A DNA stretch of 43,335 bases. Source: a virus. Shown here in pieces: positions 1-9,100 of this stretch. The position numbers were made by a program, and so were the translations under genes. Positions within the stretch are counted from its first letter, which is position 1. The number at the start of each line of letters is the position of its first letter. The notes beneath the pieces are model-generated. The model was not told the DNA's origin and searched no databases. It saw only the letters and a list, made by a program, of their open reading frames with translations. The DNA lies in IMG/VR virus record IMGVR_UViG_3300010389_000035, positions 1 through 43,335 of that record; one strand, written 5' to 3'.

Positions 1-423
1 CAAGCGATCCGGGCATCAATGGAGAACCCGTTACTGACGGCGTTTAACAACCTGTCCCCTGCAGTACCAGTGTATTTCGACAACATCACTGCCGTTCCAC
101 CAAATACAACCACCGAGTATGTGCGCGTCAACATCACGTTCGGTCTAACCAACGAACCAACGCTTACCTCTAGCGTGGATAATGCCCGTGGTGCGTTAGT
201 AATCCGCTTGTTCACAGAAAAAGGCCGTGGTCCGGCCCGCAATCAAGAGTTAGTAACAACTGCTGTAAACGTATTAGAGACAATTAATAACACATCCAAA
301 ACTACTACAGGCGTCTTCGTAAAAGTAGGAGAGATAAACGGTCCTACATTTTCAGCTACTGATGAATCCCCGCACTTTGTAGGTCGTATTGATACAGGCT
401 ATGTAGCAACTGTGCTGACTTAA
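1..423 (+). CDS. Tail terminator / tail completion protein (5' truncated)
   Basis: The protein caps the tail tube and joins it to the head-side connector in siphoviruses. The frame is open from base 1. The intact copy at 41850-42281 shows that the true ATG lies nine codons upstream of the internal ATG at 19, so the window starts just inside the gene. The small alpha/beta protein of about 140 residues lies between the HK97 gp10-like neck protein (in the other copy) and the tail tube gene, the usual place for a tail terminator. It differs from the other copy at about 10 of 134 residues, nearly all conservative (I/V/L, D/E, S/T). The assignment rests on position and size rather than on a catalytic motif. 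Confidence 0.75.
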   Translation, partial: QAIRASMENPLLTAFNNLSPAVPVYFDNITAVPPNTTTEYVRVNITFGLTNEPTLTSSVDNARGALVIRLFTEKGRGPARNQELVTTAVNVLETINNTSKTTTGVFVKVGEINGPTFSATDESPHFVGRIDTGYVATVLT

Positions 424-446
424 ATAGTCGCTAACCTGTAAGAAGC

Positions 447-459
447 CGGGCAGTGCCCG
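447..459 (+). promoter_or_regulatory. Conserved leader hairpin before tail tube gene
   Basis: CGGGC-AGT-GCCCG forms a perfect 5-bp stem with a 3-base loop in the 63-base gap between the terminator and tube genes. The whole gap is almost unchanged in the second copy (hairpin at 42305-42317; one indel and one substitution in about 66 bases), while the tube gene behind it has diverged strongly. This suggests an RNA element controlling tube translation, or a homology block used in allele exchange. Confidence 0.5.
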
Positions 460-486
460 CAGAGACCCTTAATTTTTGGCGTACCA

Positions 487-1257
487 ATGGCCACCACCGT
501 TCTGTCCGGCACTTCAGGTGCCCTCTACTACAAGCCCGCTGGCACAACCAGCAGTTTTGCCGAGTCTAACGTCGATACTGGCGCAGACACCATCACTGTT
601 GGAACCTACTTGAATTTAAAAGTAGGTGATCCTGTGCAGTTTAGTGTGATCAACACTCAAACTGGCGGCGCAGGCACAGGCACACTTCCCGCAGGACTCA
701 GCCTTTCGACCACCTACTACGTTATTGCCTACACCGCCAGCACTGGAGTGCTGCAGGTGTCTGCAACCCTGGGTGGCGCGACAGTCACCATCACCGACGA
801 CGGTACAGCTGTTAGCCCCAACGCTTTCCAAGTTGCCTACGCCGAGTTTGCAGTAGTCGGACAGGTCCGTGACTGGAGCTTTGAAATCAACCGTGCTGAA
901 ATCGATGTAACCACCATCGGCCAAACCCCTGGTCAGTACGTTCCATTCCGCAGCTACATCTCCGGTTTCGGCGATGGTACGGGCAGCGCAACGGTCTACA
1001 TGACCGACGAAGACGCTTCCCTTAGCAACCGCATGATCGAGGACGTGCTTCAGCGCAACCAAACTGGTGCTGCGTTCAAGCTTTACACCGACCAAGTGTT
1101 CAGCAGCGGTTCAGTGAACGAAGCCGCAAGCCGTTCCATCGAGTTTGAAGCAGTGCTGACTTCTGCCAGCATGAACGTCACCCCTGACGACGCACAGTCT
1201 GTAAGCGTAAGCTTCCGCCCATCCGGCACCCCAAGCTTCGACTTCAGCCAGACCTGA
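487..1257 (+). CDS. Major tail tube protein (variant 1)
   Basis: 256 residues, the building block of the siphovirus tail tube. It lies between the tail terminator and the tail assembly chaperone, exactly where the tube gene is expected, and ends just before a strong terminator. The central motif around residues 130-170 (WSFEI..AEIDVTTIG, then SGFGDGTGSATVY) resembles the tube-fold signature also found in the proteins at 10337 and 10768. The variant at 42344-43117 is about 70% identical. Variation is spread through the protein, while the N-terminal 20 residues and the C-terminal DDAQSVSV motif are conserved. The ATG at 487 is chosen because the second copy keeps the same start. Confidence 0.8.
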   Translation: MATTVLSGTSGALYYKPAGTTSSFAESNVDTGADTITVGTYLNLKVGDPVQFSVINTQTGGAGTGTLPAGLSLSTTYYVIAYTASTGVLQVSATLGGATVTITDDGTAVSPNAFQVAYAEFAVVGQVRDWSFEINRAEIDVTTIGQTPGQYVPFRSYISGFGDGTGSATVYMTDEDASLSNRMIEDVLQRNQTGAAFKLYTDQVFSSGSVNEAASRSIEFEAVLTSASMNVTPDDAQSVSVSFRPSGTPSFDFSQT

Positions 1258-1284
1258 TAAAGTGCTACTTAAGTAGATACATAG

Positions 1285-1307
1285 CCCCGGTTTTTGCCGG
1301 GGTTTTT
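1285..1307 (+). terminator. Rho-independent terminator after tail tube gene
   Basis: CCCCGG, a 6-base loop, CCGGGG and then TTTTT. The equivalent place in the other copy (43145-43165) also has a terminator, but with a different stem and loop sequence, so the function is kept while the sequence has changed. It probably lets the highly needed tube transcript end before the chaperone and tape measure genes. Confidence 0.85.
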
Positions 1308-1319
1308 ATTGCGCTACGC

Positions 1320-1336
1320 TATAGTTACTTTATAGT
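1320..1336 (+). promoter_or_regulatory. Twin TATAGT candidate promoter before tail chaperone
   Basis: Two TATAGT hexamers (1320-1325 and 1331-1336) follow directly after the terminator T-run and stand 13 bases before the ATG at 1349. Both are kept in the second copy (43178 and 43189). A similar hexamer follows the terminators near 30057 and 40295. No convincing -35 element is visible. Reading it as a promoter is inference. Confidence 0.45.
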
Positions 1337-1348
1337 CAAGTACAAATC

Positions 1349-1881
1349 ATGCCCGCTGGATCTACTCGCGCCATTGACCGGTTGCGTAAAGCAGCAAATC
1401 TCCAGCCAAGCAAGCGCACAGTCGAGCTGTCTGACGGCACCACATTTGAGATGTGGATCAGCCCGCTAACCATGGCTGAACGCGAACGCGCCCAGAAGCA
1501 AGCCAAATCTGACGACGCTGGAGCGTTCGCACTGCAGCTGCTAATTGGCAAAGCACAGGACGAAAGCGGCGCCAAGCTTTTCTCTGCCGGTGAAATCGAT
1601 ATTTTAAAAAACGAAGTCAAAGACAGCGATCTGCAGTCTTTGATGCTGGCCATTCTTGCTGACGAAGACGAAGAGCCAATGGACCCAAAATCCTAGTTGC
1701 GGAACTTCGCAAAGACAACTGGCTCATGCTGCAATTTGGCGTTGCCAAAGAGCTTGGCATGAGCTTGACCGAAGTCCGCACCGCGATGACACCGGAAGAA
1801 TTAATCGGCTGGAGCGCCTATTTCCAGATCCTTAACGAGGACCAAGAAAAGCAAATGGAAAAAGCCCGCCGCCGAAGGTAA
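1349..1881 (+). CDS. Tail assembly chaperone, G/GT pair via -1 frameshift
   Basis: The zero-frame product is 115 residues and stops with TAG at 1694-1696. A slippery heptamer C-CCA-AAA (1684-1690) in the correct X-XXY-YYZ phase lies just before the stop. Slipping by -1 opens a frame from 1690 to the TAA at 1879-1881 and adds 63 residues (starts ILVAELRKDN, contains TPEELIGWSAYFQIL), giving about 177 residues. This is the lambda G/GT arrangement, in which the short form and the frameshifted form chaperone the tape measure during tail assembly. Position between tube and tape measure fits. The second-frame peptide has no good start of its own. Confidence 0.85.
1684..1690 (+). promoter_or_regulatory. 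Programmed -1 frameshift slippery site
   Basis: CCCAAAA read as C-CCA-AAA, two codons before the zero-frame stop. Both tRNAs can re-pair after a -1 shift (CCC, AAA). Confidence 0.8.
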
Positions 1882-1882
1882 C

Positions 1883-1902
1883 CTATTCTGGGCCTAGAAT
1901 AG
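1883..1902 (+). other. Hairpin between chaperone stop and tape measure gene
   Basis: CTATTCT - GGGCCT - AGAATAG forms a perfect 7-bp stem directly after the GT stop codon (1881) and 24 bases before the tape measure start. There is no T-run, so it is more likely an RNA stability or translation element than a terminator. Confidence 0.45.
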
Positions 1903-1926
1903 AAAACGACGTACCAGCTGTGGATC

Positions 1927-4900
1927 GTGGCATACAGAGCTGAAATTGAAATCGGTATAAAGGGCGCAGCGCGTTTAAAAGACCTGCAGAACAGGTTACA
2001 AAACCTAGCAACGTTAATAGACAAAAATAATAAAAAGCCTTTATTTGACAGAATTGCCGTACAAAGCGTAAACGAATACTCTGCCGCCTTATCTACAGCC
2101 AAAAGAAATTTAGACCAAGTACAAATTGAACTTAATGACGCTGGAAAAGCGACAGGTGATTATGCAAAAAATATCAGAGAGTTTGTAACAGCACTTGGTG
2201 CGTCTAATCAAGCACAGAAAATAACTAATGACCTTATTGACCAGGAAATAAGTGCTCGCACTCAAGCCACAGCAGCCCTTAAAGCTTATAACGCCGCAGC
2301 GGCTGCCCCCACACAACGGGGGGCTGCCACCACAATGTCAGGCGGCTATTTGCGCGGTGCCTTTAGGGGCGGTTCGCAGTACCCAGGCCCTATAGGGCCA
2401 GGTGCAGCTTCTAGTACAGCTTTATCTTCTGCTTTACCGGCTAGATCAGCACGTACCACCCAGTACCTAAGTCCTATTGGGCCTATTTCTCCTCAAGAGC
2501 GCACTGGACGCGCAGAACAGCTTGCAAGGGAGGCTGCACTAAAAAGCCAAGCTAACCAAAAAGAATTTGCAGCACAAAAAGCATTTCAAACCAAACTGTT
2601 TAATATTGAAAAACAATTTGAAAACAGTCTAATACGACAGCGTGTAGAGGCGGACAACGCCGAGTTTGATAGATTATTAAAACGGCTTGACGTAGAAAAA
2701 AGCAAAAGAAATGAAATAAATACCTTAACAGAAAAATCTAATAAAAAACAACTTGAAGACTTTGATCGACGTTTAAGAGAAACGGGCACTCTGCGGGGCC
2801 AGACCAGCCCGATTGGCGGAGCAGTAGGCATCCCAGGCAGTCCTGCCGCTAAACAGCGCACAGCCCGAAATAAAAAATTACAGGGTGCCGCAAGCAACGC
2901 AATCATCGGTGGTGCGTTCCCGCTGCTTTTCGGCCAAGGAGTCGGTGCCTCAGTAGGCGGTGCTGCTGGCGGCGCGTTAGGCGGACTTGCAGGAGGTCAA
3001 TTTGGCTTTGGACTGTCGCTAGTAGGCACTGCGGTTGGAACGGCAGTTGATACCTTAATTGCTAAAGCCGGAGACCTTGGCAAAGCTTTAAACCCGCTAA
3101 CTGCAGACATTGGTGCTTTAGCAGATGCCGCCGGACTCGCTGGTACAGAGAACGGAAAGCTAATTAAATCGCTGGAATCCTTTGTTGGGTCTGAAAAAGC
3201 TTTACAGCTGGCGTCTCAACAGCTAGCTGTAATTGTGGGCGAAGACGGTGTGCAGGCTTTAAAGGAGTATGGAGACGCAAACACTAACTTGTCAAATCAG
3301 CTTAGTAAAGCTTTCACAGATTTATCTGCATCTATTGCACCGTTTTTAAGCCAAATTACAGGGGCAATTGCACAGAGAGTTGAAACTACACGACTTGTAA
3401 AACGTGGGGTTAATGAATTTAGTGCTGACCCAGCTATAAAGAAAGCTCAAGACGAATTTTTACGACGTAAGATTAGCGAATTTGAGCTTGAGCAAAAAAT
3501 AGCTGATGTTGTGCGACAAAAAGAAGCAGCTTTGCAAAAAGCTGCAGATTCTCAACTACAGGCTACATCAGGTAGCCGTATTGGCCTTCAAATTGCTGAA
3601 CAAGAGTTTATTATTGAGCAAGGAAGAGGCAATCTTTTAGATGCAAGAGTACAAAAAAGTGAAAAGGAAATAATACTTTTAAAAGCCTCAGAAGAAGCAC
3701 AAGCTATTATTAGCCAAGAGGACAAAAAACAGCTAACATCTGCTCAAGCACAGCTTAAATTCGAAGAATTAAATGTAAAAACTACTACTTTAAAATTACA
3801 ACTAGAAAACGCTATAACTAAAGCTAAAGAAGATCAAATAAAGCAGCTAGAACGCGAAAACCAAGCTGCAAAACGTGCGGCAGCCGCAGAAGCAAAAAGA
3901 CTTCAGCAAGAAATGGAAGCACGGAACAGAGGTGTTACTTCGTCCCAAATAGGAAGTATGCAATCTTTGATTGCAGGCAGTAGAGCGGGATTACAAAGCA
4001 CCCGTGTATTTGAAGGAGAAAAAGCATTCCTAGACGAAAGCGAGAAAGCTTTGGAATACGAATTTAGACTCAAAACCCGTATATTAGATATTCAGTACAA
4101 GCAGCGAGCTTCACAAGCCAAATCTCAGAAAGAAGCAGAACATTTGTTTAACACGTATAACACACAATACGACACTATTGAACGGATATATTTTACTCAG
4201 TTACAACAAGTACGACAGCAAAAAGAGCAGCTTAGGGTACAAAAAGAAATTAACGCTTTGCAGCAAGCAGAAGAGACTTCCGATATCACGCGAGACTTTA
4301 CGCGCAATATTGCGGACGTGGAACGCAGGATTGCCTCGCCATTTGGAGGCGGCGATTCAGACATGTTAAACCTTAGAATCGAGCAACTTCGTCGAACAGA
4401 AGACATATACAGAGACATAGACACTCAGGTAAGTATTTTAAACAAACAATTAGAAGCAGACCCCAGTAATGAAATTATTGCGGACAACATAAAAGGTCTA
4501 GAAGAACGTAGACAAAAACTTGAGGCGCTTTTACCGGTTTTAGACCAAGTAGAGCAGGCGGAATTACGCCAGAACCAGTTAATGGAGAAGTACGGCTTTA
4601 TTGCAGACGAAGCCGCTACTGCAATGTCATCTGCTGTGCAGTCCATTGTTACGGGCACTGGTTCGGTCCAGGAAGCCTTTAGCGACATGTTCGCCAATAT
4701 CGGTAAAGCCTTTATTGATATGGCGACTCAGATGATTGCCAAGGCGTTAATCATGAAGGCGATAGGAATACTTACCAGCGCCTTTGGCGGTGGTGGTGGT
4801 GGTATTGGCTTTAACCCCAGCGCCCCAAGCATTACTGGAAATAGCATCGGCGATTTTGGCGGCGGCACTGCTTTTGCCGGTGCATTCGCAGAAGGCGGTT

Positions 4901-5253
4901 ACGTCACCGGCCCAACTAACGCTGTAGTCGGAGAAGGTGGCGAACCTGAGTACATCATCCCTGAATCCAAGATGCGTGAAAGCATGAGCCGTTATTCCAG
5001 GGGTTCACGCGGTAACTCTGTTATCCCCGCAAACGGTGGAGGCGGTGACACATCTGGCGGTGGAACGGCGACACTGGCACCAATTGACGTTCGCTATACC
5101 GTGGAACGCATCAACTCGGTTGATTACGTTACTGCTGATCAGTTCCAAGCCGGAATGAGGGAAGCAGCCAGCAGCGGTGCAAGGCAAGGCGAACAACGTG
5201 CTTTGTCTACGCTGAGGCAGAACACGACGCAGCGTAGGAGGATTGGAATCTGA
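1927..5253 (+). CDS. Tail tape measure protein
   Basis: 1108 residues, the longest tail-shaft gene, directly after the chaperone pair. This protein sets tail length and is ejected with the DNA. Long helical, charged coiled-coil stretches lie at about residues 200-300 and 500-900. A Gly/Ala-rich hydrophobic segment lies near 320-380. The C-terminal part has an amphipathic segment (around 900-960), poly-Gly linkers and the motif GGYVTGPTNAVVGEGGEPEY, typical of lambda H-like tape measure C-termini. The start is GTG at 1927; no strong Shine-Dalgarno is visible, so translational coupling to the chaperone is likely. It overlaps the next gene's ATG by one base (TGATG). Confidence 0.93.
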   Translation: MAYRAEIEIGIKGAARLKDLQNRLQNLATLIDKNNKKPLFDRIAVQSVNEYSAALSTAKRNLDQVQIELNDAGKATGDYAKNIREFVTALGASNQAQKITNDLIDQEISARTQATAALKAYNAAAAAPTQRGAATTMSGGYLRGAFRGGSQYPGPIGPGAASSTALSSALPARSARTTQYLSPIGPISPQERTGRAEQLAREAALKSQANQKEFAAQKAFQTKLFNIEKQFENSLIRQRVEADNAEFDRLLKRLDVEKSKRNEINTLTEKSNKKQLEDFDRRLRETGTLRGQTSPIGGAVGIPGSPAAKQRTARNKKLQGAASNAIIGGAFPLLFGQGVGASVGGAAGGALGGLAGGQFGFGLSLVGTAVGTAVDTLIAKAGDLGKALNPLTADIGALADAAGLAGTENGKLIKSLESFVGSEKALQLASQQLAVIVGEDGVQALKEYGDANTNLSNQLSKAFTDLSASIAPFLSQITGAIAQRVETTRLVKRGVNEFSADPAIKKAQDEFLRRKISEFELEQKIADVVRQKEAALQKAADSQLQATSGSRIGLQIAEQEFIIEQGRGNLLDARVQKSEKEIILLKASEEAQAIISQEDKKQLTSAQAQLKFEELNVKTTTLKLQLENAITKAKEDQIKQLERENQAAKRAAAAEAKRLQQEMEARNRGVTSSQIGSMQSLIAGSRAGLQSTRVFEGEKAFLDESEKALEYEFRLKTRILDIQYKQRASQAKSQKEAEHLFNTYNTQYDTIERIYFTQLQQVRQQKEQLRVQKEINALQQAEETSDITRDFTRNIADVERRIASPFGGGDSDMLNLRIEQLRRTEDIYRDIDTQVSILNKQLEADPSNEIIADNIKGLEERRQKLEALLPVLDQVEQAELRQNQLMEKYGFIADEAATAMSSAVQSIVTGTGSVQEAFSDMFANIGKAFIDMATQMIAKALIMKAIGILTSAFGGGGGGIGFNPSAPSITGNSIGDFGGGTAFAGAFAEGGYVTGPTNAVVGEGGEPEYIIPESKMRESMSRYSRGSRGNSVIPANGGGGDTSGGGTATLAPIDVRYTVERINSVDYVTADQFQAGMREAASSGARQGEQRALSTLRQNTTQRRRIGI

Positions 5254-5747
5254 TGGCTGACTCAACGCTTGCCTTTGCTCATTACCTGACACTCCGCACG
5301 CCAGTGGCTGAAGGAGGCTTTTCGTTTCAAAACTACTGGGTGAATGAAGACGCTCCATTCTTCAACGTAAACACAGGAGCGAGAGTCAATTTTGCATTTT
5401 TGCCCTTTGCATTTTCTGGGTCAACAGTGACTAAAGCTGGAGACAATCAGCCTGCATCCATTGCTTTTCCCAATAACGAGCTAAGCCGTCCTTTTGCGAC
5501 GATCGCTGTTCAGGATCAATACATCGCAAACGTTAGAACTGTTTTGATCAACCCAGACAACAGGGAAGATTACACATTGATCAGCCGTTACGTCGGGCAG
5601 ATTGTATCTGCAAAATGGTCGTCAGTAGCCTTGACGCTTGAGCTTGCTTCAGTGTTTGACGCTGTTGGATCTGACGTTCCACGCAAGCGTTTGAATCGTC
5701 AGCTAGTGGGCAGCCTGCCTCTTACCAGCCGAGTCAGAGTGTCTTGA
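5253..5747 (+). CDS. Minor tail protein (lambda L/M-like tail-tip component)
   Basis: 164 residues of beta-rich sequence. It starts at the ATG overlapping the tape measure stop and is followed with a 4-base overlap by a K-like protein and then a large J-like protein. In lambda-like tails this slot holds the M and L proteins that build the tail tip below the tape measure. No metal or catalytic motif is visible. The call is by gene order and size. Confidence 0.6.
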   Translation: MADSTLAFAHYLTLRTPVAEGGFSFQNYWVNEDAPFFNVNTGARVNFAFLPFAFSGSTVTKAGDNQPASIAFPNNELSRPFATIAVQDQYIANVRTVLINPDNREDYTLISRYVGQIVSAKWSSVALTLELASVFDAVGSDVPRKRLNRQLVGSLPLTSRVRVS

Positions 5748-6118
5748 CTGATCTTATTGATTTAATTGGACGGCCTTACCGTCTTGGCGCTGATGGAACG
5801 GGGGAGGATGGCGCAATCGACTGCATCCATCTGGTTTACATAGCTTTGGATCGTCTGGGCATTGAGACCCCGCAATTTAAGGAGTCTTGGTACGGGCAAA
5901 CGGTTAAGCAGTTTGGGCGTGATCTGTTGCGGTGGGGCGATCAAGTTGACCGGCCTCAGTATGATGGAGATGTGCTATTGCTAAGCGAGGGCAGTCCTGT
6001 CTTTGCGGTCTTTTGGAACAAAGGATGTCTCTACATAAATCTGCATCTGAACGCGGTGGCATGGAGCCCTATAGGCACAGAGTCGTTCAGCCACTGCTTC
6101 CGTACGAAAAGCGTTTAA
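5744..6118 (+). CDS. NlpC/P60-like tail-tip protein (lambda K-like), possibly degenerate
   Basis: 124 residues. The segment DGAIDCIHLVYIALDRLG (about residues 23-40) matches the catalytic-Cys helix of NlpC/P60 peptidases, which in phage tails cleave peptidoglycan during entry. At the place where the catalytic His is expected (HVGIY-type strand) the sequence reads NKGCLYIN, without a His, so activity is doubtful. The start is TTG at 5744, overlapping the previous stop by four bases, which implies coupling. The gene overlaps the start of the large tail-tip gene by more than 50 bases. Confidence 0.6.
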   Translation: MTDLIDLIGRPYRLGADGTGEDGAIDCIHLVYIALDRLGIETPQFKESWYGQTVKQFGRDLLRWGDQVDRPQYDGDVLLLSEGSPVFAVFWNKGCLYINLHLNAVAWSPIGTESFSHCFRTKSV

Positions 6119-9100
6119 TAAGTGCTCTTGGTTGCAGTGAAGAAGAGTACCGTCATTTTTCAGCAGAAGTACAACGTAGAAGCAAAAAAAGACCTGAAGC
6201 GTATGCTCATATTCCTGACATCAGGAACGACCCAAGCGGCGGTATATTAACTTCAATTCTTGTCAGTCTTGTCGTTGGCGCTATATCTACAGCAGCGTCT
6301 TACCTGTTAGCTCCTAAACCAAAGCAACCAGACCAACCAGCTGAGATCCGGCGTCGTCAGCTTGGCAGCCAGTCTGGGCGTACTATCTTTTCGCCTAGCT
6401 TCGGCTTTGATACAGCGCAAGAGCTTGCGGCTTATGGCAACGTTGTGCCTATTGTTTTTACTCGTAGGGAAGACACTTATGAAACAGGCGGCTTGCTAAT
6501 TTCACCGCAACTTGTCTGGTCTCGGATGAAGAGCTGGGGAGGCTATCAAGTCGCGGAGATTGTTGCAGTTGCAGGCCAAGGCAACATAGCCAAGCCTGAC
6601 CTCGCAGGAATTTTCCTTGGCAACAATGCTCTTGATGGTATTTACGAAACCTATTTTGATTTTTATTGGAACGGTGGCTTTGAAGTCTTGGGCGGCGGTA
6701 GTCGTTTGCGTGCATATAACTTGCGATATGGAGACCTTAGGATTGACGGCAACAACGACAACCCAGGGATAAGCGGAAGCGATCAAGCGTTTTATTGCCC
6801 AACACGTGAAGGCGCAAATCAGCCTGGTTTTTGTGGAGCGTTTAGCCCAACATCTCAAACGCGATTTGGGGTTTATTCCGGGATCCCAAACGGCACACCG
6901 GCTCGACCTGACTGGAAAGTGATTTCACTTTTGGACTCTGGCGAAGACGAGCAAAGAGACGAAGCGGCAACACAGATGCGAAAATACGTCGATGGATATT
7001 TAGCCATTACTCACCCTTATGGAGGTGGTATTGACGATGGAACGACAACTGCGGGGATGCCTGGAACGGGAGTAAATTATTGCCGTCGCGTTGGAGTTAT
7101 TGAGCATTATCCTGGAGGCACGGGTCCGAAAAACTTTGTCGAACATACTATTGAAGACAGCAGGACTCAAGCAAATCAGACTCTTGAGAAGTGGGGAAAT
7201 CTAACGAAAGAAGTTGAAGTCAACCCAGGCGACACGATTGTTATTTTGCTTGGCAAAGGAAAGCAAAAAGCTGAGCCTTTTCCGATCGTAGGAGACCACG
7301 ATTTTCCTCCAGCTGATCTAAGCGACATAAGGTCTTTAATCCAAGGCGAATCCACTCGTTACGATCAGTTGTTGAGCCAAGGTTCAACATGGATGATTGG
7401 GAGGTCCACTTGGCAAGTCATTGAGCGCCCTAACGAAAGGTACGACCCAGAAAGGCATTCAGCAAATGGATTCAGAATTACTCTGAAGTGCTTGGAAGGC
7501 TGGAGCCGCAATCAGCGCAAGATTGGCATTGTGGACCGTGCAGCAATCGAGCAAGAAAAGTATTTGCCGTTTTCAGACATCGAAGAGTCATACTATCCAA
7601 TCCTTAAGTATGAGATTGGCACGTTCCAGAACACTAGGGCTTGTGACGTAACTGAGATTGGCATTAAGTCTCAGGTGTGGACAAGATTCAACGGAATAAC
7701 AAATTTCAACACGCTAAAATCTCCGGGCATAATGGCCCGATTAAACGATAAAGATATTCAAGTTACTGGAGGGAAGATGACAACCTACGCCCATAGGATG
7801 TCATTGTTTGCTCTTGATGTGCGTTTAAGTGATTACGACGCGACGGCTACAAACAACCAAGGCTGGACAAATCTAGGGCCATATCTTTTCGCGGTGGTAG
7901 GAGATTCGCCTGTTGACATTTACTCGTTTATCAGGGTGACTCACCCTTCGCACAATCAGTTTGAGTACAGACTGAGACCTTTTAATAGCGCCATTCCAAC
8001 ACAGCAAAGCGCAGGGACAAACACTGTTTTTGTTCTTGATGGAGCGAGAACACCGTTGCAAAGCTGGACATTTGCAACATACCTTGGAACGTTTACGCTT
8101 GCTGGCAGAGGGTACTTTGCTCAGCCAATCGACTACTTTACCCATCTAGAGATGGCTATTGTTCCCGAGTTAATAACAGACGACGATGGAAAAGTTAACC
8201 TTGTATATGGAGGCTTCCAGCCAGACCCCTCAAAGAAAGATGTTAGCTTGGTAAGCATCACGGCAAACGAAACAGCCGGTATTTACACGGTGGGGCAAGC
8301 GATTGAACCAAGAACTTTAAGCAATATTTTGTCCATTGTTGCGGCTGAGGATCCTTATTTTGACAATATTCCAGTAGGCACGCAAAAGAATGTTAATTGG
8401 CAATATACAAGAGATTCAGGGCGTGAAGTCTACATGGACATGTCAATTCGATCTGTTGAGATTAACTACGACGGAACGCCTAGGAATAGGTGGTGGGAAA
8501 TCGCAGCTACAACCATCAGAGACCTAAATGGCGAGTGGAACGCAGGCGATACATTTGTCAAGTTTGCGCGAAATACAAACGGGGTTCAGTTTGCTTTTAA
8601 GTATGAGATTGTTTACGGCTCAACCTATCAAGAGTTTGACACCCCTCAGTTTGCCACCAGACTATTTCAGCGTTATAGCGGAGTGGCCGAAGTTTCGCAT
8701 TATGGGGATTTAATTAGTCGCAGCTGTGATGACAGCCCTGAGCATGAAGTTATTTATGTAAACGAAACGCTTAGCGAAGAGGATCCTGTCGATTATCAAG
8801 GATGCGCCATGGCTGGGTTAAAGTTAAAGTCAAGCGATAATTTTACGCAGCTTGACCAGCTTCGCTGTTATTTAAAAAATGGGCTTGAGGTGGAACGATT
8901 GCTGGATGGTGACGTTGGGGCTAGCAATCTACTTACCGACTTGATGTGGTATTTAACCACAAATAAAGACACCGGAGTCGGTTCAATTGTTCACTCTGGT
9001 TTGATCGACCGTGATGCGTTGATTGTAACCGCCAAGTATTTACGAGCTAATCAGCTGTTTTGGGATGATGTAATCGCTGAGCCTATCAATCTTCGCAGCT

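Larger units (their letters stand above)
1..1477. repeat. Left copy of diverged terminal repeat
   Basis: This stretch is repeated at 41859-43335 with the same order and a constant offset of 41858. It spans the tail terminator gene, a leader hairpin, the tail tube gene, a terminator-promoter junction and the first codons of the tail chaperone gene. Identity is patchy: very high in the leader and in the chaperone start, lower in the tube gene. An exact direct terminal repeat would be identical, so this is better explained as the overlap of a circular or permuted genome built from two variants, or less likely as a tandem duplication. Confidence 0.9.

Noticed and set aside
616-1095. Leftward open frame of 159 codons opposite the tail tube gene
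   Set aside because: Antisense shadow of the tube gene; Cys-rich composition and no ribosome site or conserved second copy.
1-1477. Exact direct terminal repeats (T7-like)
   Set aside because: The two copies differ widely, most in the tube gene; true terminal repeats are identical.
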